The notes beneath the pieces were generated by a model, which was not told the origin of the DNA, did not search any database, and saw only the letters and a program-made list of their open reading frames with translations. A program made the position numbers and the translations under genes. Shown in pieces: positions 1 through 9,688 of a stretch of DNA of 45,740 nt. Within the stretch, counting starts at the first letter, position 1. The number at the start of each line of letters is the position of its first letter. This DNA comes from Gammaproteobacteria bacterium (lineage in GTDB: Bacteria > Pseudomonadota > Gammaproteobacteria > Xanthomonadales > Rhodanobacteraceae), in contig SHNG01000037.1 in assembly GCA_004295005.1 (NCBI GenBank), positions 1 to 45,740 on the forward strand, given 5' to 3'.

Positions 1-15
1 AAGCTGCCGCAAATG

Positions 16-42
16 AAAAAGGCCGGCATTGCCGGCCTTTTT
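16..42 (-). terminator. Rho-independent terminator of the M3 dipeptidase gene
   Basis: A perfect 7-bp stem (GGCCGGC / GCCGGCC) with an ATT loop is flanked by A5 on the left and T5 on the right, so it can act in both directions. It lies 22 bp beyond the stop codon of the M3 peptidase gene, which reads into it on the minus strand and gives a U tract after the stem. Confidence 0.85.
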
Positions 43-63
43 CGCGAAGCATGTTTACCGGGG

Positions 64-2226
64 TCATTTCAGGCCGCGGAACTCCAGCAGCGGTTCCACG
101 CTGGGATCCTTGCCGCGGAAGTTGCGATACATCGTGGCCAGTTCCTCACTGTTGCCGCGAGAAAGCACCTGGTTGCGGAAGGTGTCGCCATTCTCGCGGG
201 TCAAACCGCCGTGCTCCTTGAACCACTGGAAGGCATCGTGGTCGAGCACCTCGCTCCACAGGTAGGCGTAGTAGCCAGCCGAGTAGCCGCCACCCCAAAT
301 GTGCGCGAAGTAGGGCGTCTTGTAGCGCGGCGGCACTTCGGCCATGTCGACCTTGAAACGCTTGAGCGCATCGGTCTCGAAGGCATCGACATCCTGCAGC
401 GGCGCATCGGCACCCAGTTGATGCCAGGCCTGGTCAAGCAGTGCGGCGGCGAGGTATTCGACCGTGCCATAGCCCTGGTTGAAGGCGCGCGCCTTGACGA
501 TCTTGTCGACCAGTGCCTGCGGCATCGGCTCGCCGGTCTGGTTGTGCTTGGCATAGTTGGCAAACACCTTGGGGTTCAGCGCCCAGTGCTCATTGAACTG
601 CGAGGGGAACTCGACGAAGTCGCGCGAGGTGCTGGTGCCGGCGATGCTCGGATACTTCACGTTCGAGAACATGCCATGCAGGGCGTGGCCGAACTCGTGG
701 AACATGGTGGTCACGTCGTCGAAGCTGAGCAGCGCAGGCTGGCCTTCGGCCGGCTTGGTGTAATTGCACACGTTGAACACCACCGGCTTGGCGCCGGTCA
801 GGCCGTTCTGTTCGACAAACACGTCCATCCATGCGCCGCCACCCTTGCTCGGACGCTTGTAGTAGTCGGCATAGAACAAGGCAAGCTGCTGGCCATCGGC
901 ATCGAACACGTCGAACACGCGCACGTCCGGGTGATAGACCGGCAGGTCGTGGCGCTCCTTGAAGGTCAGGCCGTAGAGCTGGTTGGCAGCGTAGAACACG
1001 CCATCATTGAGCACGCGGTCGAGTTCGAAGTAGGGCTTGATCGCGGACTCATCGAGGTCGTACTTGGCCTTGCGCACCTGGTCGGCGTACAGGTCCCAGT
1101 CGGCCGCAGTCAGCTTGAAGCCGCCTTTTTGCGCATCGATAACGGCCTGGATGTCCGCCGCTTCGGCGCGCGCACGCGCAGTGGCGGCCGGCACCATGTC
1201 GGTCATCAGCTTGATTGCATTCTCGGGGGTCTTGGCCATCTGGTCGGCCAGGCTGTAGGCAGCGAAATTCGGATAACCGAGCAGCTTGGCGCGTTGTGCG
1301 CGCAACTGGGCCAGGCGCTGGATGATCTTGCGCGTGTCGTTGGCATCGTTGCGGCTGCTGCGATTTTCCGATGCCTCCAGAACCTTGAGGCGCAGGTCGC
1401 GGTTCTTGAGTGAACCCAGTACCGGCTGCTGCGTGGTGTTCTGCATGGTCAGCAGGTACTTGCCTTCGGCCAGCTTGGCTTCCTTGGCGGCTTCGGCCGC
1501 CGCGGCAATGCCGCCTTCGCCGAGTCCATCGAGCATGGCCTTGTCGTCCACTTCAACCGCAGCGGCATTGGTGCCGGCCAGCAGCTTGTTCTGGAACTCC
1601 GTGGAAAGCGTGGATTCTTCCTTGTTCAAGGCACGCAGGGTGTCCTTGTCGGCATCGCTGAGCTGGGCGCCGGCGCGCACAAAGTTGTCGTAGCTGGTCT
1701 CGACCAGACGCATGTCGACCGGGTCGAAGCCACTGTTGGCGCGCCCGTCGTAAATGGCCTTGACGCGCTGGAACAGCTTGTCATTGAGGTAAATGGCATC
1801 GGTGTGTTCGGCCAGCTTGGGAGCCAGTTCGACCTGGGCAGCCTGCAAGGTGTCGTTGGTGTTGGCCTGCACGATGGCGAAGAAGGTGCGCGCCGAACGA
1901 TCCAGCAGTGCGCCTGTCTTTTCCATCGCTTCGATGGTGTTGGCAAACGTGGGCGCATCCGCGCTGTTTGCAATGGCCTCGATCTCGGCCAGGTGCTCCT
2001 TCATGCCCTGCTCGATGGCCGGCTGGTAGTCGCTGTCCTGGATCTTGTCGAAGGGCGGAGCCTGCATCGGCAAGGTGCTGGCTGTGAGCAGCGGATTCAC
2101 GTGAGCTACTTCCTCGGTCTGCTGGGCAGTCTGCGCTTCAGGTTTGGGGGCTGAAGTGTCGGTGGTGGGTGGAGAACAGGCAGCCAGTGCAAGCACCAGC
2201 GCCGCAGCAAGCATGGAACGGGTCAT
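64..2226 (-). CDS. dcp: Peptidyl-dipeptidase Dcp-like M3 family zinc metallopeptidase, exported lipoprotein
   Basis: This M3 (thimet oligopeptidase family) enzyme of 720 residues removes C-terminal dipeptides from peptides. The zinc-binding motif H-E-F-G-H is at residues 510-514, inside the conserved context F-H-E-F-G-H-A-L-H. The N-terminus is hydrophobic and ends in A-L-A-A-C, a lipobox, so the mature protein is probably a lipid-anchored periplasmic peptidase, as is common for Dcp homologues in this order. The start MTRSM is preferred because it places this signal at the N-terminus; an in-frame ATG four codons upstream is possible, and the further upstream extension is not protein-like. The gene is divergent from the next amidohydrolase gene and ends at a clear terminator. 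Nearby peptide transporters suggest a role in peptide nutrition. Confidence 0.93.
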   Translation of the reverse strand: MTRSMLAAALVLALAACSPPTTDTSAPKPEAQTAQQTEEVAHVNPLLTASTLPMQAPPFDKIQDSDYQPAIEQGMKEHLAEIEAIANSADAPTFANTIEAMEKTGALLDRSARTFFAIVQANTNDTLQAAQVELAPKLAEHTDAIYLNDKLFQRVKAIYDGRANSGFDPVDMRLVETSYDNFVRAGAQLSDADKDTLRALNKEESTLSTEFQNKLLAGTNAAAVEVDDKAMLDGLGEGGIAAAAEAAKEAKLAEGKYLLTMQNTTQQPVLGSLKNRDLRLKVLEASENRSSRNDANDTRKIIQRLAQLRAQRAKLLGYPNFAAYSLADQMAKTPENAIKLMTDMVPAATARARAEAADIQAVIDAQKGGFKLTAADWDLYADQVRKAKYDLDESAIKPYFELDRVLNDGVFYAANQLYGLTFKERHDLPVYHPDVRVFDVFDADGQQLALFYADYYKRPSKGGGAWMDVFVEQNGLTGAKPVVFNVCNYTKPAEGQPALLSFDDVTTMFHEFGHALHGMFSNVKYPSIAGTSTSRDFVEFPSQFNEHWALNPKVFANYAKHNQTGEPMPQALVDKIVKARAFNQGYGTVEYLAAALLDQAWHQLGADAPLQDVDAFETDALKRFKVDMAEVPPRYKTPYFAHIWGGGYSAGYYAYLWSEVLDHDAFQWFKEHGGLTRENGDTFRNQVLSRGNSEELATMYRNFRGKDPSVEPLLEFRGLK

Positions 2227-2399
2227 GGCAACGTCCATTGGGCAAAAAGGGGTCGCACCATAGCGCCAACCCGGCGCGCCTGCAAAGTGCGATAGGTCAC
2301 GGGTCGGAAATGGCGAACGCTCCCGGAATGTTCCGCCGGAAGGCGGCAGCCGAGCGGTGAAGGGATACAATTGCCCCTTCAACGCCGGGGGAATTCAGG

Positions 2400-4415
2400 A
2401 TGAAGAGGCCGTTGCTTCTGTTGTTGCTGGTCGTGTGCGCCACAAGTGCAGCGCAGGCTGCCGAGCGCGTGGAGCGCAGCGTGATGCTGCTGGCCGGTGC
2501 CCATGCCGGGTTCCAGGAAGTCCGCTATGCGGACGACGGCAGCCTCAAGGTGCATTTCGAATTCAATGACCGCGGCCGCGGCCCGAAGCTCGATGCGCTC
2601 TATCGACTGGATGCCGACGGCGCGCCAAACGCGATGGAAATCAGCGGAGTGGATTACCTCAAGGCACCGGTGTCCGAATCGTCCTCGATCAAGGACGGTG
2701 CACTGAGCTGGAAAAATGCCTCCGAAAGCGAGACTCGCACGCTCAGCGGTCCCGCGTTCTATCTGCCGCTGCAGGCCGTGCCGGAAGATACCGTGCTGCT
2801 GGCGCGCGCCCTGCTCAAGGCGCCGCAGCAACAACTGGATTTGTTGCCCTCCGGCAAGGCAAGCATCCGCAAGCTCGCCAGCATTGAAGTCGATGGCAAG
2901 AACGGCAAGCAAGTGGCCGAGTTGTATGCGATCAGCGGCATCACCCTGTTGCCCGAGATGATCTGGCTGGATGCCGATCAGCGCTTCTTCGCCAGTTGGT
3001 CGACCTGGGGCGGATTGGTGCGCGAAGGATTCGAGGATTCCTTTGCTGCCATTGGCAAGCGCCAAGCCGAGGAAGAATCAAGACTCGCGGCAACGCGCGC
3101 GCAGCAATTGACGCGCAAGCTGGATGCGCCGCTCTTGATCCGCAATGTGCGCGTGTTTGATCCACCCAGCGGCGAGGTGCTGGATGCGCGATCCGTGTTG
3201 ATCGATGCCGGGCGCATCGTGTCGATCGGGCCGGTCGATGTGTCTTCGCTGGAAGGCGTCGAGGAGTTTGATGGCGGCGGACATTTCCTCATGCCCGGCC
3301 TGTGGGACATGCACGTGCATTTCAGCGGTGGCGCCGATGGCCTGCTCGATCTTGCCTCCGGCGTCACCACGGTGCGCGACTTGGCCAATCAGGAAGCCGC
3401 GCTGGCGTCCATGATTGCCTCCATCGAAGCGGGTACCGATATTGGCCCGCGCATCCTGCGCGCCGGCATCATCGACGGACCGGGGCCATTCGCCGGTCCG
3501 ACACCGGTGCTGGTGGATACGCCGGAAGCCGCCATTGCGGCAGTCGACAAATACGCCGCCAGTGGCCATGTGCAGATCAAGATCTACAGCTCGGTGAAAC
3601 CGGAACTGGTGCCGGTGATCGTCAAGGCCGCGCACGACAAGGGCTTGCGCGTGAGTGGACATGTGCCCGCCTTCATGACCGCGCGCCAGTTTGTAGAGCA
3701 GGGTGCCGACGAGATCCAGCACATCAACATGCTGTTCCTCAATTTCCTGTTCGACAAGGTGCAGGACACGCGCACCCCGGCGCGTTTCACCGCAGTCGCC
3801 GAGTACGGCGCGGCGCTGGATCTCGGCTCACCGCCCGTGCGCGATTTCATCGGCCTGCTCAAGGATCGCAACGTCGTCATCGATCCGACCGTGAGCACCT
3901 TCGAGAACATGTTTCTCAACCGTCCCGGCGTGCCCAGTCCGCATGATCTTGCCATCGTCGAACGCATGCCGACGGCCTGGCAGCGGCAGGTTCGTTCCGG
4001 TGGCGGTGGGCTGGACATGAAGCCGGGCGACGAGTCGAAATTCCGCGACGCCTACCAGAACATGGTCAACATGGTTGGCGTCCTGCATCGCAGTGGCATC
4101 ACCCTGGTGGCCGGTACCGATGACATGGCCGGCATGATGCTGGCGCGCGAGCTGGAGTTGTACGTGGAAGCCGGCATCCCGCCGCTGGAGGTGCTGCGCA
4201 TTGCCACCAGCACCAGCGCCGAAGTCATGCGCCGCGGCGAGGAATACGGTCGCATCGCACCCGGCTATGTGGCCGACCTGATCCTCATCGATGGCGATCC
4301 CACCATCAACATGGCCGATATCCGACGCGTGAAAACCACCATTCGCGGTGACCGCCTGTACGACGCCGACGCGCTGTTCCACGCGGTCAGCGTAAAACCG
4401 ACAGCGACGCGGTAA
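2400..4415 (+). CDS. Secreted amidohydrolase family protein
   Basis: A 671-residue protein with a cleavable signal peptide (leucine-rich core, A-Q-A-A cleavage region near residue 20). The first ~220 residues are a family-unknown domain; the rest is a metal-dependent amidohydrolase barrel. The metal-site pattern is complete: H305-V-H307, a candidate carboxylated lysine at K394, H421 (in S-G-H), H441 (in Q-H) and D574 (in A-G-T-D). The C-terminus has the usual imidazolonepropionase/prolidase-like closing segment (G-Y-V-A-D-L-I-L-I-D-G-D-P). The substrate is not predictable; related secreted enzymes cleave dipeptides or other amides. The start follows a purine-rich GGGGGAATTCAGG. It is transcribed divergently from the M3 peptidase gene. 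Confidence 0.88.
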   Translation: MKRPLLLLLLVVCATSAAQAAERVERSVMLLAGAHAGFQEVRYADDGSLKVHFEFNDRGRGPKLDALYRLDADGAPNAMEISGVDYLKAPVSESSSIKDGALSWKNASESETRTLSGPAFYLPLQAVPEDTVLLARALLKAPQQQLDLLPSGKASIRKLASIEVDGKNGKQVAELYAISGITLLPEMIWLDADQRFFASWSTWGGLVREGFEDSFAAIGKRQAEEESRLAATRAQQLTRKLDAPLLIRNVRVFDPPSGEVLDARSVLIDAGRIVSIGPVDVSSLEGVEEFDGGGHFLMPGLWDMHVHFSGGADGLLDLASGVTTVRDLANQEAALASMIASIEAGTDIGPRILRAGIIDGPGPFAGPTPVLVDTPEAAIAAVDKYAASGHVQIKIYSSVKPELVPVIVKAAHDKGLRVSGHVPAFMTARQFVEQGADEIQHINMLFLNFLFDKVQDTRTPARFTAVAEYGAALDLGSPPVRDFIGLLKDRNVVIDPTVSTFENMFLNRPGVPSPHDLAIVERMPTAWQRQVRSGGGGLDMKPGDESKFRDAYQNMVNMVGVLHRSGITLVAGTDDMAGMMLARELELYVEAGIPPLEVLRIATSTSAEVMRRGEEYGRIAPGYVADLILIDGDPTINMADIRRVKTTIRGDRLYDADALFHAVSVKPTATR

Positions 4416-4898
4416 CGCAGCAAAAATCGTCGAAGCCCCCAGCAGTTGTTTGTGGCTCGAAGCGGTAACGCAGGAAACACCAACTGTTGTTCCGGCCCGC
4501 AAATGATCTCGATATTTCGTAGGTCGGTTCAAGCCGCTAAGCGGCGGAACCGACGGGTTTTTCGGGGAATGTCGGTTCCGCGCCTGCGCCGCTTGAACCG
4601 ACCTGCATTGGACAATTCAAGTGCCGGATCAATAGGCCCGCAGAAGTTGCGCTTGCGGGTGCCCCCATCCGGCTGCGCCACCTTGCCCCGCAGTGCAGGG
4701 TAAGGGAAAACGGGTATCGGCTGCGTCAGCTGCTCCCGCTGCGCTGGGGGAGCAAGTTATTCATCCTGCGAACAAGATGCATACAGGGTGATTGTCATCC
4801 TGCGCGAAGTCGCACGATCCACCCGCCGTTCCTGCCGCACATGGCATGGATGCTGCGACGTCGCTTCGCGACGCGCAGCATGACGCCCGTTTTTCTCC
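4416..4898. other. Intergenic region with palindromic repeats, no gene seen
   Basis: This 483-bp gap lies between convergent genes. It contains one copy of the 141-bp nested palindromic repeat and, near its right end, a hairpin of 12 bp with one bulged base (4852-4879, TTC loop). That hairpin is followed on the plus strand by T5 at 4890-4894, but it has no U tract in the direction of the OPT transporter gene. No credible ORF was found. Confidence 0.7.
4491..4631. repeat. 141-bp nested palindromic repeat, copy A
   Basis: A 141-bp element matching copy B at 20526-20666 over its full length with about 7 substitutions and no indels (counted by eye). It has three nested inverted repeats: ends of type TCCGGC / GCCGGA, arms GGTCGGTTCAAGC / GCTTGAACCGACC, and inner arms GCGGAACCGAC / GTCGGTTCCGC, plus a small side hairpin GCCGC-TAA-GCGGC. 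It has no coding capacity and is probably a non-autonomous MITE- or REP/BIME-like element. Confidence 0.85.
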
Positions 4899-6839
4899 TC
4901 AGGAAGCCGTTGCTTCCGCGCGCGTGGCGAAGCGATACAGCAACCAGGCGATAAAGGCGAGCAGGGCAAGTCCCAACCAGCCACCGAAATGCCAGGCATC
5001 CGGCAGGGAGAGCACATCACCCTTGCCGGTGACCACGATGGGAATGGCGATGAAGATGCCCATCAGCGCCTCGCCAGTGATCAAACCAGCCGAGAACAGC
5101 ATGCCCTTGCGATGGATCTGGCCGTGGTGTTCCTCGTTCTTCGCGCCGCCGAAATGTTTCTCGACAAAATGCGAGAGCAGTCCGCCGAGGAAGATCGGCA
5201 CCATCAGTTCAATCGGCAGGTAGATGCCGATCGCGCAGGCCAGCACCGGAATGCGGAACTTCTTGCCACTGGCCTTGAGCCAGGAATCCACCGCGATGAT
5301 CACCGCGCCGATGCCCGCGCCAATGCCGATCGTGGTCCACGGCAGTTCACCGCCAAAGATACCCTTGGCCACCGAGGCCATCAGGTTGGCCTGCGGTGCA
5401 AGCAGCGCATTCGGGTGTTCGGCCGTGGGTGCGCCGATGCCATAGGCATGCAGCAGCAGGTTGAGCACCGGTGCCATCACCAGCGCTGAGGAAACCGCAC
5501 CGATGCCCAGCATCAATTGCTGTTTCCACGGCGTGGCGCCGACGATATAGCCGCATTTGAGATCCTGCAGGTTGTCGCCACCGATGCAGGCTGCACAGCA
5601 AACCACGGCACCGATCATGATCGCGGCCACCGCGCCAATCGAGGAATCACGGCCGAGCAGCAGCACGAGCATCAATGCCGCAAACAGGATGGTGCAGATG
5701 GTGATGCCGGATACCGGATTGTTGGAAGAACCCACCAGGCCGGCCATGTAGGCGGATACCGAAACAAACAGGAAGCCGGCCACGATCATGATCAAGGCCA
5801 TCGGGATGCTGGCAGACCATTGCTGCACGATGCCCTGATACAGCCAGAGCAGGGGCAGGGTGAACAGCACCAGGCCGATGACGATGTATTTCATCGGTAT
5901 GTCTTTCTCGGTGTGTGCAATCACCGCACCGGTTCCGGCACGGGTGGCGGCAAAGCCGCTCTTGATGCCGGCCAGCAGCGACTTGCGCAGAGAGATCAGG
6001 GTCCAGATGCCACCAATCAGCATGGAGCCGACGCCCAGGTAGCGGATCTGCGCATTCCAGATCATGCCGGCGGCATCTTCCGCGCTGGCCTTGGCGATCT
6101 CCGCAGCCAAGGCCGGATCGGTATCGAGGAAGAAGCTGCTGTAGATCGGAATGGCGATATTCCAGCCGATGACGGCGCCCAGCAGTACCACGATGCCGAT
6201 GTTGAGGCCGACGATGTAGCCGACTCCAAGCAGGGCAGGCGAGAGATTGGTGCCCATGTAGGCAATGCCCTTGCCGACCCAGGTGGCACCGGCCGCAGCA
6301 TCCGGAAACAGGCGCAGGCCACTGGCCGCGCCGAGTTTGGCGAAGCCGCCCAGCAGCGAGGCGATGCCCAGGGTCTTCAGGCCTTCCTTCGGGTTCTCTC
6401 CGGTCTTGAGCACTTCGGCGGCCGCCTTGCCTTCCGGGAAGGCCAGGCCCTGATCGACGATCAGCGAGCGCCGCAGCGGTACCGAGAAAATCACGCCGAG
6501 CAGGCCGCCGAGACCGGCGATGGCGAACACCCATTGGTATTCGAACTCCTGCCAGTAACCAAGGATGACCAGGGCGGGAATGGTGAAGATCACGCCGGAG
6601 GCAATCGAGGAACCCGCCGATGCGCCGGTCTGCACGATGTTGTTTTCGAGGATGCCACCGCCACCGAGCAGGCGCAGCACGGCCATCGACACCACGGCCG
6701 CCGGAATCGCCGAGGCGATGGTCATGCCGGCAAACAGGCCAAGGTAGGTATTGGCTGCGGCCAGGATCACCACCAGCACGATGGAAAGGATGATGGCGCG
6801 CAAGGTCAGTTGCGGTGCGGTTTCAGCGGCGACGCTCAT
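4899..6839 (-). CDS. OPT family oligopeptide transporter
   Basis: A 646-residue polytopic inner-membrane protein with many hydrophobic segments, matching the length and composition of bacterial OPT (oligopeptide transporter) family proteins. Recognisable features are the first segment with N-T-Y-L-G-L-F-A-G-M-T, the G-A-S-A-G-S-S-I-A-S-G stretch and the C-I-G-G-D-N-L-Q-D-L-K-C-G motif. The start MSV is chosen because GGGGAG lies 7 nt upstream; a longer start eight codons earlier lacks this support. Members import oligopeptides or metal chelates by proton coupling. It is divergent from a POT peptide transporter across 284 bp, so the two may be co-regulated. Confidence 0.92.
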   Translation of the reverse strand: MSVAAETAPQLTLRAIILSIVLVVILAAANTYLGLFAGMTIASAIPAAVVSMAVLRLLGGGGILENNIVQTGASAGSSIASGVIFTIPALVILGYWQEFEYQWVFAIAGLGGLLGVIFSVPLRRSLIVDQGLAFPEGKAAAEVLKTGENPKEGLKTLGIASLLGGFAKLGAASGLRLFPDAAAGATWVGKGIAYMGTNLSPALLGVGYIVGLNIGIVVLLGAVIGWNIAIPIYSSFFLDTDPALAAEIAKASAEDAAGMIWNAQIRYLGVGSMLIGGIWTLISLRKSLLAGIKSGFAATRAGTGAVIAHTEKDIPMKYIVIGLVLFTLPLLWLYQGIVQQWSASIPMALIMIVAGFLFVSVSAYMAGLVGSSNNPVSGITICTILFAALMLVLLLGRDSSIGAVAAIMIGAVVCCAACIGGDNLQDLKCGYIVGATPWKQQLMLGIGAVSSALVMAPVLNLLLHAYGIGAPTAEHPNALLAPQANLMASVAKGIFGGELPWTTIGIGAGIGAVIIAVDSWLKASGKKFRIPVLACAIGIYLPIELMVPIFLGGLLSHFVEKHFGGAKNEEHHGQIHRKGMLFSAGLITGEALMGIFIAIPIVVTGKGDVLSLPDAWHFGGWLGLALLAFIAWLLYRFATRAEATAS

Positions 6840-6926
6840 GCAGATCTCCCCGTTGGGCGTCATCCGTTGACGCGTGCATTGATTTCGATGAATCGCGCTG
6901 GAGACGAGCCAAGGAAACTCATTTCT

Positions 6927-7030
6927 TGTTCGTCATCCCGGAATCGCGAAGCGATGTCCGGGATCCAGGGCCTTTGTGTTTCAATGGGTTGTGAAAAAGT
7001 CACTGGGTTCCCGCCTTCGCGGGAACGACG
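6927..7030. repeat. REP-like palindromes between OPT and POT genes
   Basis: Two short palindromes sit in the shared promoter gap. One has CCCGGA / TCCGGG arms around 6938-6961. The other is a GTTCCCGC-CTTC-GCGGGAAC hairpin at 7007-7026. They belong to the GTCATTCCCG-type repeats common in proteobacterial intergenic DNA. Their location between two divergent starts is unusual, since such elements usually lie 3' of genes. Confidence 0.65.
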
Positions 7031-7123
7031 CAAATTTGGATAGATCAGAGTTTCCCCAAGCGGTTCCCGTAACGCGCGCAGGCGTGCATAGTAGCGTGCA
7101 AACCACCGGATGCCGCAACGACG

Positions 7124-8737
7124 ATGAGCACCAACGACAGCATTCCCGCCCCCGCCGGGTCCGGCGGACGCATGCCGCGCCAGATTCCCTACATCATCGG
7201 CAACGAGGCCTGCGAGCGCTTCAGCTTCTACGGCATGCGCAACATCCTCACGCCGTTCCTGATCACCTCGCTGTTGCTGTACCTGCCGGAGGCCGAACGC
7301 GCCGGCATCGCCAAGGATGTGTTCCACACCTTCGTCATCGGCGTGTATTTCTTCCCCTTGCTCGGTGGCTGGATTTCCGACCGCTTCTTCGGCAAGTACA
7401 ACACCATCCTCTGGCTTTCCCTGCTGTACTGCGTTGGCCAGGCCTGTCTGGCCATGTTCGTGGACAATCGCACCGGCTTTTATGTGGGCCTGTTCCTCAT
7501 CGCCCTGGGTTCCGGCGGCATCAAGCCGCTGGTGTCCGCCTTTGTCGGCGACCAGTTCGACCAGAGCAACAAGGCCTTGGCGAAAGTGGTCTACGACGCC
7601 TTCTACTGGACCATCAACTTCGGTTCTTTCTTTGCCTCCTTGCTGATGCCGCGCATCATGACCTCGTGGGGTGCGGCCTGGGCATTCGGCATTCCCGGCA
7701 TCCTCATGCTTGTCGCCACCGTGATTTTCTGGAGCGGCCGCAAGAAGTACATGCACATGCCGCCGACACCGAGCAATCCACATTCACTGCTGCACGTCGC
7801 GCGCAGCGCGCTGTTGATGCCCGGTGAAGGTCGCGGTGGAACCCTGTTGGCTGCATTCGGAACCGCGCTGGCTGTCGCGATGTTTGCCGGTTGGGCGCTT
7901 GCACCCGGCTGGTGGCCCGAGCATTTCAATTTCGTCATCACCTTCTGCCTTGCGCTGGGCGTGTTCATCCTGTTTGCCGGCATCGGCACCTCGATGCAAC
8001 TCGAACGCGCACGTGGTTTGCATCCGGACAGCGCGGTGGATGGCGTGCGCGCGGTACTGCGCATCCTCATCGTGTTTGCCATCGTCACTCCGTTCTGGTC
8101 GCTGTTCGACCAGAAGGCTTCGACCTGGATCCTGCAGGGCAATGCGATGGTGATGCCGCATGATGCCTGGTGGTGGCCAAGCTGGCTGGTGCAGAAACCG
8201 GCGCAGATGCAGGCACTCAATCCCCTGTTGGTGATGCTGCTGATCCCGTTCAACAACCTGGTGCTGTATCCGTTCCTGCGCAAGCTCGGCTTCAAGGTGA
8301 CTGCGCTGCGCCGCATGGGTTGGGGCATCGCGTTCTCGGGTTTTGCCTGGATTGCCGCGGCACTGATCCAGCTCAGCATCGACGGCGGATCGCCGACCTC
8401 GATTGCCTGGCAAGTACTTCCCTATGCGCTGCTCACCTTTGGCGAAGTGCTGGTGTCTGCCACCGGACTGGAGTTTGCCTACAGCCAGGCCCCGGAATCG
8501 ATGAAGGGCACCATCATGAGTTTCTGGATGCTCTCGGTCACCTTCGGCAACCTGTGGGTGCTGCTCACCAATGCCGCGATCCGCAATGACACGGTGAACG
8601 GCATCATCGCGCAAAGCGGATTGAGCGAAGCGGCTTTCCTGATGTTCTTCTTTGCCGCGTTTGCCCTGCTCGCCGCGCTGGTGTTTGCCTTGTACGCACG
8701 AAGCTACCCGCTCGCCGATCACTATCGCGCGGTTTAG
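7124..8737 (+). CDS. POT/PTR family proton-dependent di-/tripeptide transporter
   Basis: A 537-residue MFS-fold symporter of the POT (PTR2) family. The first helix carries the signature N-E-A-C-E-R-F-S-F-Y-G-M-R, with the E-x-x-E-R-F motif used for proton coupling. The second PTR2 signature region (G-G-W-I-S-D-R-F-F-G-K-Y near residues 82-93) and the later F-A-Y-S-Q-A-P segment are also present. Members import di- and tripeptides across the inner membrane. The following gene starts 4 bp after this stop and is probably co-transcribed. Confidence 0.94.
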   Translation: MSTNDSIPAPAGSGGRMPRQIPYIIGNEACERFSFYGMRNILTPFLITSLLLYLPEAERAGIAKDVFHTFVIGVYFFPLLGGWISDRFFGKYNTILWLSLLYCVGQACLAMFVDNRTGFYVGLFLIALGSGGIKPLVSAFVGDQFDQSNKALAKVVYDAFYWTINFGSFFASLLMPRIMTSWGAAWAFGIPGILMLVATVIFWSGRKKYMHMPPTPSNPHSLLHVARSALLMPGEGRGGTLLAAFGTALAVAMFAGWALAPGWWPEHFNFVITFCLALGVFILFAGIGTSMQLERARGLHPDSAVDGVRAVLRILIVFAIVTPFWSLFDQKASTWILQGNAMVMPHDAWWWPSWLVQKPAQMQALNPLLVMLLIPFNNLVLYPFLRKLGFKVTALRRMGWGIAFSGFAWIAAALIQLSIDGGSPTSIAWQVLPYALLTFGEVLVSATGLEFAYSQAPESMKGTIMSFWMLSVTFGNLWVLLTNAAIRNDTVNGIIAQSGLSEAAFLMFFFAAFALLAALVFALYARSYPLADHYRAV

Positions 8738-8741
8738 CCCC

Positions 8742-9524
8742 ATGATCCTGCGCCGCATCATCGAGCACGTGAAGGCCCAGCACTGGACCGCAATCGTCAT
8801 CGACTTCGTGATTGTCGTGGTCGGTGTGTTCATCGGTATCCAGGTGTCGAACTGGAACGACGCGCAAGCGGAAAGACGGCTGGGTCAGTCCTATGTCGAA
8901 CGGCTGCGCCTGGATGTCGAAAACGACAAGGTGTTCTGGAGCAATCTGGTTGCCTACTATGGTGCGGTGCTCGAAAGCATCGATCAGGCCGATACGCTGC
9001 TGGCCGATCCCGCGGGTGATGCCAAAGCCACGGTGTTGAACGCCTATCGCGCCAGTGAAATCAGCAACTCCCCGCAAACGCGTGCGACCTGGGACGAGAT
9101 CGTTTCCTCCGGCCATATTGGCTTGTTGCCACGCACGCTGCTCGACAGCGGGCTGGCCATCTACTATTCCATCGACGTTGCCAACCAGTCCTTCCTCGAT
9201 CTGCAGGATTCCGCCTACCGCCATCGCGCACGCAGCCTGATACCGCTTTCCATCCAGAAAGCCATTCGCGCCACCTGCAGCGATTTGCGTGACGAGGCGG
9301 AACGGGTGCTGGGCTTCATGCCCGAGTGCCGGTTGGATGTCGAGCCGGCCCTGCTGGAGGCAACCGCGGCAGCCTTGCGTGCCGATGCAGAGCTCAAAGC
9401 GGCCTTGCACTACCAGTATTCGCAAGTGTTCACCGCGCAAGCCAATATCCGCGGCGGCGTGGTCTTGCTGGAGCGCGCGCTCGCAGTGCTCAAGGGTGAT
9501 CGCAAGCCAGGTGCTGCACCCTGA
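8742..9524 (+). CDS. Membrane-anchored protein of unknown function (DUF6090-like N-terminus)
   Basis: A 260-residue protein with one N-terminal transmembrane helix (about residues 16-35) followed by the motif I-Q-V-S-N-W-N-D. The layout, a short basic head, one helix ending G-I-x-x-x-V-x-x-W-N and then a soluble helical domain, resembles the DUF6090 type of single-pass proteins. The soluble part has no motif I recognise. The start is the first ATG after the upstream stop, 4 bp away; a longer in-frame start inside the transporter gene is rejected. Co-transcription with the POT transporter is likely, but a functional link is unproven. Confidence 0.75.
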   Translation: MILRRIIEHVKAQHWTAIVIDFVIVVVGVFIGIQVSNWNDAQAERRLGQSYVERLRLDVENDKVFWSNLVAYYGAVLESIDQADTLLADPAGDAKATVLNAYRASEISNSPQTRATWDEIVSSGHIGLLPRTLLDSGLAIYYSIDVANQSFLDLQDSAYRHRARSLIPLSIQKAIRATCSDLRDEAERVLGFMPECRLDVEPALLEATAAALRADAELKAALHYQYSQVFTAQANIRGGVVLLERALAVLKGDRKPGAAP

Positions 9525-9688
9525 CGCGCGTCTTCGCATCCAGCGGGTTCTGGGCTGATTTGCAAACGCAGCACCGGTGCGCCCTGGTCAGGGGCGAATG
9601 GCATCGCGGAGGCCTGGATTTTTCCCGCACGGCCCGCTACCGGCGGCGTACACTCGGCTCGATCTCATTCCAGATAGGAGTCGATGCC

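Noticed and set aside
4852-4879. Hairpin as the Rho-independent terminator of the OPT gene
   Set aside because: The only T tract lies on the plus-strand side, so for the minus-strand transcript there is no U tract after the stem.
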